Shown piece by piece: positions 5,785-8,542 of a DNA stretch of 8,542 nt (positions are counted from its first letter, which is position 1; every line of letters starts with the position of its first letter). The stretch is from Thiopontia sp964647745 (GTDB lineage: Bacteria; Pseudomonadota; Gammaproteobacteria; GCF-002020875): positions 1-8,542 of the forward strand of contig CAZYJG010000063.1 in NCBI GenBank assembly GCA_964647745.1, given 5' to 3'. A program made the position numbers and the translations under genes. Under the pieces are notes generated by a model. That model was not told the origin of the DNA, ran no database searches, and saw only the letters and a list, made by a program, of their open reading frames with translations.

Positions 5785-5825
5785 CCCAGGCCATTATTTG
5801 GGAAGTCAACAAGGGAGCCATTCTT

Positions 5826-7247
5826 ATGTCAGAGGCGGAACAGCAACAGCAGCATAAACAGGCGGTTGATGAGCTCTATGCAGAGAGCCAGGAGTGGAAG
5901 GTCAATACCGGTGGCGAGACCATCCATGCCAAACGGATGCCGGGGAGATTCCGTACCCTGAAGTGGCTGGCAGCCTCAACCTGGATCTTCTTCTTTCTTG
6001 GCCCCTATATGCGCTGGAATGGCCAGCAGGCGATTCTGTTTGATATCCCTGGCCGCCAATACCATATCTTTGATATCACGGTATTGCCACAGGATGTCTG
6101 GATGCTCTCTCTGGTGCTGCTGTTTCTGGCCATTCTGCTGGCGGTGGTAACAACCCTCTTCGGGCGTGTCTACTGCGGATTTTTCTGTTTCCAGACCATC
6201 TGGGTAGATGCCTTTACCTGGATTGAGGAGAAGCTGGAGGGGGCGCCGGCCAAGCGCAAGAAGCTGGACAAGGCCCCATACAACTTTTCAAAGATCTGGA
6301 CCAAGGTGCGCAAGCACGCCGCCTGGCTGCTGATCTCGATGTTGACCGGTCTCAGCTTTGTGGCCTGGTTTACTGATGCCTTTCAGCTCTGGATCGACTA
6401 CTTCACGATGCAGGCATCTACACCTGCCTGGATTACGCTGGGCCTGTTCACTGCGGGCACCTACATTCTTGCTGGCTTCCTGCGAGAGCAGACCTGTCTC
6501 TGGCTCTGCCCTTATTCACGTATCCAGGCGGTGATGCTGGACCGTGAGTCGCTGATCCCCACCTATGACATCAATCGTGGTGAGCCACGAGGACGGCTGA
6601 AGAAGGGGAAGACGGTCGAGGGGAACGGGGACTGTATCGACTGCAACCAGTGTGTTGCGGTCTGTCCGACCGGGGTCGATATTCGTCATGGGCTGGATGA
6701 GGGGTGTATCACCTGTGCGCTCTGTATCGATGCCTGCGACTCGGTGATGGACAAGATCAACAAGCCCCATGGGTTGATCCGCTATGAGTCTGTTGATGCG
6801 CTCGAAGGCAAGAATGTGCCACCATTGATGAAACGTCCCCGGGTAATGGTCTATATCGGGATCATGTCGATTGCCTTTGTTGGCATCCTCTATGGGTTGA
6901 TGACAATCACAGGGCTGGAGATCAAGGTGCTGCATGAGCGCTCCCCACTCTATGTGCAGTTGAGTGATGGATCCATCCAGAACAAGTATGAGTTGAAAAT
7001 CCTCAATAAGACCCATGAGGATATGCATGTTCGGGTTACGACCGATGGTCTTGAGGGGGTTGAGCTGGTGGGTGCAGAGGAGCCCTTCTTTGCACGCCCA
7101 GGCAGGGTGACCCCCTATACAGTCTATCTGCGACTGCCGCACAGCAAGGTGACTGAGGAGTCTGTCCCTGTCAATTTCAGGCTTCAGGGGGTGGAGAAAC
7201 CGGAGTTGACCTCAAGGTATGAGAGCATGTTTCTGGGGCCACGATAG
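5826..7247 (+). CDS. ccoG: Cytochrome c oxidase accessory protein CcoG (FixG/RdxA family)
   Basis: CcoG is a membrane Fe-S protein needed for cbb3 assembly; in Rhodobacter it is reported to reduce Cu(II) for the copper delivery route. The 473-residue protein has membrane segments at about 47-61, 91-112, 165-183, 201-219 and 340-362. Conserved YCGFFC (Cys117, Cys121) and CLWLCPY (Cys224, Cys228) motifs lie in the membrane part. Two 4Fe-4S clusters are predicted from Cys270, 273, 276, 280 (CIDCNQCVAVCP) and Cys294, 297, 300, 304 (CITCALCIDAC). After the last helix comes an Ig-like FixG C-terminal domain (about 365-473). AAGGGAG lies eight bases before the ATG. It has its own promoter after the strong terminator, so it can be expressed apart from ccoNOQP. 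Identification is firm. Confidence 0.96.
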   Translation: MSEAEQQQQHKQAVDELYAESQEWKVNTGGETIHAKRMPGRFRTLKWLAASTWIFFFLGPYMRWNGQQAILFDIPGRQYHIFDITVLPQDVWMLSLVLLFLAILLAVVTTLFGRVYCGFFCFQTIWVDAFTWIEEKLEGAPAKRKKLDKAPYNFSKIWTKVRKHAAWLLISMLTGLSFVAWFTDAFQLWIDYFTMQASTPAWITLGLFTAGTYILAGFLREQTCLWLCPYSRIQAVMLDRESLIPTYDINRGEPRGRLKKGKTVEGNGDCIDCNQCVAVCPTGVDIRHGLDEGCITCALCIDACDSVMDKINKPHGLIRYESVDALEGKNVPPLMKRPRVMVYIGIMSIAFVGILYGLMTITGLEIKVLHERSPLYVQLSDGSIQNKYELKILNKTHEDMHVRVTTDGLEGVELVGAEEPFFARPGRVTPYTVYLRLPHSKVTEESVPVNFRLQGVEKPELTSRYESMFLGPR

Positions 7248-7299
7248 GTCAGCCTACCGACATTAACATTAACGTATATCAGGATATGGAATAGAAGAG

Positions 7300-7809
7300 A
7301 TGAGTTTATTGTCACAATCCAACAAGCAGGCCTTCCGCAACCCATGGGTGGTTGGGTGGATCGTTCTTCTTGTGGTCGTACTTGCGGTCAACATCGGGAT
7401 GATTGTCACTGCATTCAAAACCAGCCCCGGTCTGGTCAAGGATGACTATTACGAGCAGGGGAGGGACTATGAGCGCACGGTCCTGCAGCTTATGGAGGCA
7501 CGTCAGCGGTTGGGGTGGAATGTGAATATGGATCCCGGTGTAACCGTCTCCGGCCAGTTGGCCCAGCTCAATGTCACGGTTGCAGACAGAGAGGGAGCCC
7601 CGGTGACGGGACTGGGCGGGGCGCTACAGCTCTATCGTCCATCGGATCGTGATCAGGACCTCTCCGTCCCTGTGGCAGAGGTGGAGCCGGGTCTCTACCG
7701 GGCCAGCTATACCCTCCCGCTCAAGGGTGTGTGGGACCTGCTGCTGACCCTGCGGCTCGGTGAGGATGAATATGCAATTGAGCAGCGGATCTCTGTCAAG
7801 GAATCCTGA
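7300..7809 (+). CDS. ccoH: cbb3 oxidase assembly protein CcoH (FixH family)
   Basis: This 169-residue protein has one N-terminal membrane helix at about 15-38 (PWVVGWIVLLVVVLAVNIGM) and a periplasmic beta-rich domain. The helix is followed by the family signature SPGLVKDDYYEQG (about 42-54), the strongest support for FixH/CcoH. CcoH is needed for assembly and stability of the cbb3 oxidase and has been found associated with it in other bacteria. The gene lies 52 bases after ccoG and 27 bases before ccoI, the usual G-H-I order. The ribosome site is weak: GGA at 7288-7290 is nine bases upstream and GAAGAG abuts the ATG. A small palindrome, ATATC-AG-GATAT (7276-7287), overlaps the leader. Sequence conservation in this family is low, but motif and context agree well. 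Confidence 0.9.
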   Translation: MSLLSQSNKQAFRNPWVVGWIVLLVVVLAVNIGMIVTAFKTSPGLVKDDYYEQGRDYERTVLQLMEARQRLGWNVNMDPGVTVSGQLAQLNVTVADREGAPVTGLGGALQLYRPSDRDQDLSVPVAEVEPGLYRASYTLPLKGVWDLLLTLRLGEDEYAIEQRISVKES

Positions 7810-7836
7810 GTTCGACACAATTCAAGGCAGCGCTGA

Positions 7837-8542
7837 ATGAGTGGACATCAAGAGGGGGGGTGCTTCCACTGTGGTCTTCCACTGCCCGAGCATGGTGTTG
7901 TAACAGGCACCATTCAGCAGCAGGATCGAACCTTCTGCTGCCATGGCTGCAAGAGCGTCTGCCAGGCGATCCATGATGCCGGCATGGAGGGGTTCTACGA
8001 GCGCACCCCTGATGGAACACTGCTGGCGCCTCCTCCTGAGCTACCCGAAGAGATCGCCCTCTTCGATCTGGAAGAGGTTCAGGAGGAGTATGTAGAGACA
8101 ATCGGGGATGATGAGCGCCTGCGCGAGATCAATCTGTTGGTGGAGGGTATCCACTGTGCAGCCTGTGTCTGGCTGATTGAGCGCACCCTGCAGCCGATCC
8201 CCGGGGTAGTCTCTGCGAGGGTCAACCTCTCCGGCAGGCGGCTCCACCTGCGCTGGGACCCGTCACAGGTCAAGCTCTCCGAGCTGATTCGGCACCTCTC
8301 CAGTATAGGGTACGCGGCAGTTCCGTTTGATCCGGAGACTGCAGAGGGGAGGCTGAGAAAGCGGGATCGCTCACTGCTCTACCGTCTTGTCTTTGCCGGG
8401 TTCACCATGATGAATCTGCTCTGGATCTCCATTGCCCTCTATAGCGGTGCAGATCAGGGGGAGTTTCGCAGCTGGTTCCACTGGCTTGGGTTTGCGCTGG
8501 CAACCCCAACCCTGCTCTATGCGGGGTACCCCTTCCTCAAGG
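7837..8542 (+). CDS. ccoI: Copper-translocating P-type ATPase CcoI (FixI), N-terminal part
   Basis: The gene starts with the ATG at 7837 (an in-frame TGA lies directly before it) and runs off the right edge after 235 codons, so the catalytic domains are outside the window. The N-terminus carries the Cys-rich segment typical of CcoI: Cys9-x2-Cys12, then FCCHGCKSVC (Cys34, 35, 38, 42). A heavy-metal-associated domain follows with GIHCAAC (Cys107, Cys110) in the expected position. The first membrane helices begin at about 180-200 and 213-231. CcoI moves copper across the cytoplasmic membrane for insertion of CuB into CcoN; the CPC motif and the DKTG phosphorylation site should lie further downstream. 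AAGG at 7824-7827 is a modest ribosome site. It follows ccoH by 27 bases and is presumably cotranscribed from the ccoG promoter. Identification is firm despite truncation. Confidence 0.94.
   Translation, partial: MSGHQEGGCFHCGLPLPEHGVVTGTIQQQDRTFCCHGCKSVCQAIHDAGMEGFYERTPDGTLLAPPPELPEEIALFDLEEVQEEYVETIGDDERLREINLLVEGIHCAACVWLIERTLQPIPGVVSARVNLSGRRLHLRWDPSQVKLSELIRHLSSIGYAAVPFDPETAEGRLRKRDRSLLYRLVFAGFTMMNLLWISIALYSGADQGEFRSWFHWLGFALATPTLLYAGYPFLK

Noticed and set aside
7245..7287. Short palindromes between ccoG and ccoH (TAGG-TCAG-CCTA and ATATC-AG-GATAT)
   Set aside because: The arms are only four or five bases, with no T-run and no promoter-like spacing. They are too short to call a terminator or operator.
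1..8542. CRISPR arrays, tRNA or rRNA genes, insertion sequences, defence or phage genes
   Set aside because: No spaced direct repeats of CRISPR type, no tRNA-like fold and no transposase or integrase motifs were seen. The window is filled by housekeeping and respiratory genes.

Overview
The window looks like a chromosomal segment of a gammaproteobacterium of moderate GC content. The evidence is a gamma-type exonuclease I (SbcB) next to a complete set of structural genes for a cbb3-type cytochrome c oxidase. The single-helix CcoP and the long CcoQ differ from the Pseudomonas pattern. A respiratory, perhaps sulfur-oxidising, lineage would fit, but genus cannot be read from the sequence.

Layout from left to right. 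(1) Positions 1-278 hold the 3' end of a TauD/TfdA-type Fe(II)/2-oxoglutarate dioxygenase gene on the + strand. (2) Positions 279-431 are a short convergent intergenic region that may carry a dispersed repeat. (3) sbcB, encoding exonuclease I, lies on the - strand (432-1877). (4) A 288-base divergent intergenic region follows, rich in short inverted repeats and in an approximately helically phased TTGC motif, with no recognisable FNR/ANR box. (5) ccoN-ccoO-ccoQ-ccoP (2166-5462) are tightly packed on the + strand. (6) A hairpin, then an unnamed 45-residue single-pass membrane protein gene (5525-5662), then a very strong intrinsic terminator. (7) A second transcription unit starts with an extended -10 promoter preceded by a 15-base palindrome. 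It encodes ccoG, ccoH and the first 235 codons of ccoI, which runs off the right edge.

How the genes work together. CcoN (haem b, haem b3 and CuB), CcoO (one haem c) and CcoP (two haems c) form the high-affinity terminal oxidase that reduces O2 at low oxygen. CcoQ is the small accessory subunit. CcoG (membrane Fe-S protein, copper reduction), CcoH (assembly and stability) and CcoI (copper P-type ATPase) assemble the enzyme and supply its copper. All the metal ligands I could check in CcoN, CcoO and CcoP are present, so the oxidase should be functional.

The core content is well known. The parts that deserve a second look are the tiny membrane protein between ccoP and ccoG and the regulatory DNA in front of ccoN and ccoG.
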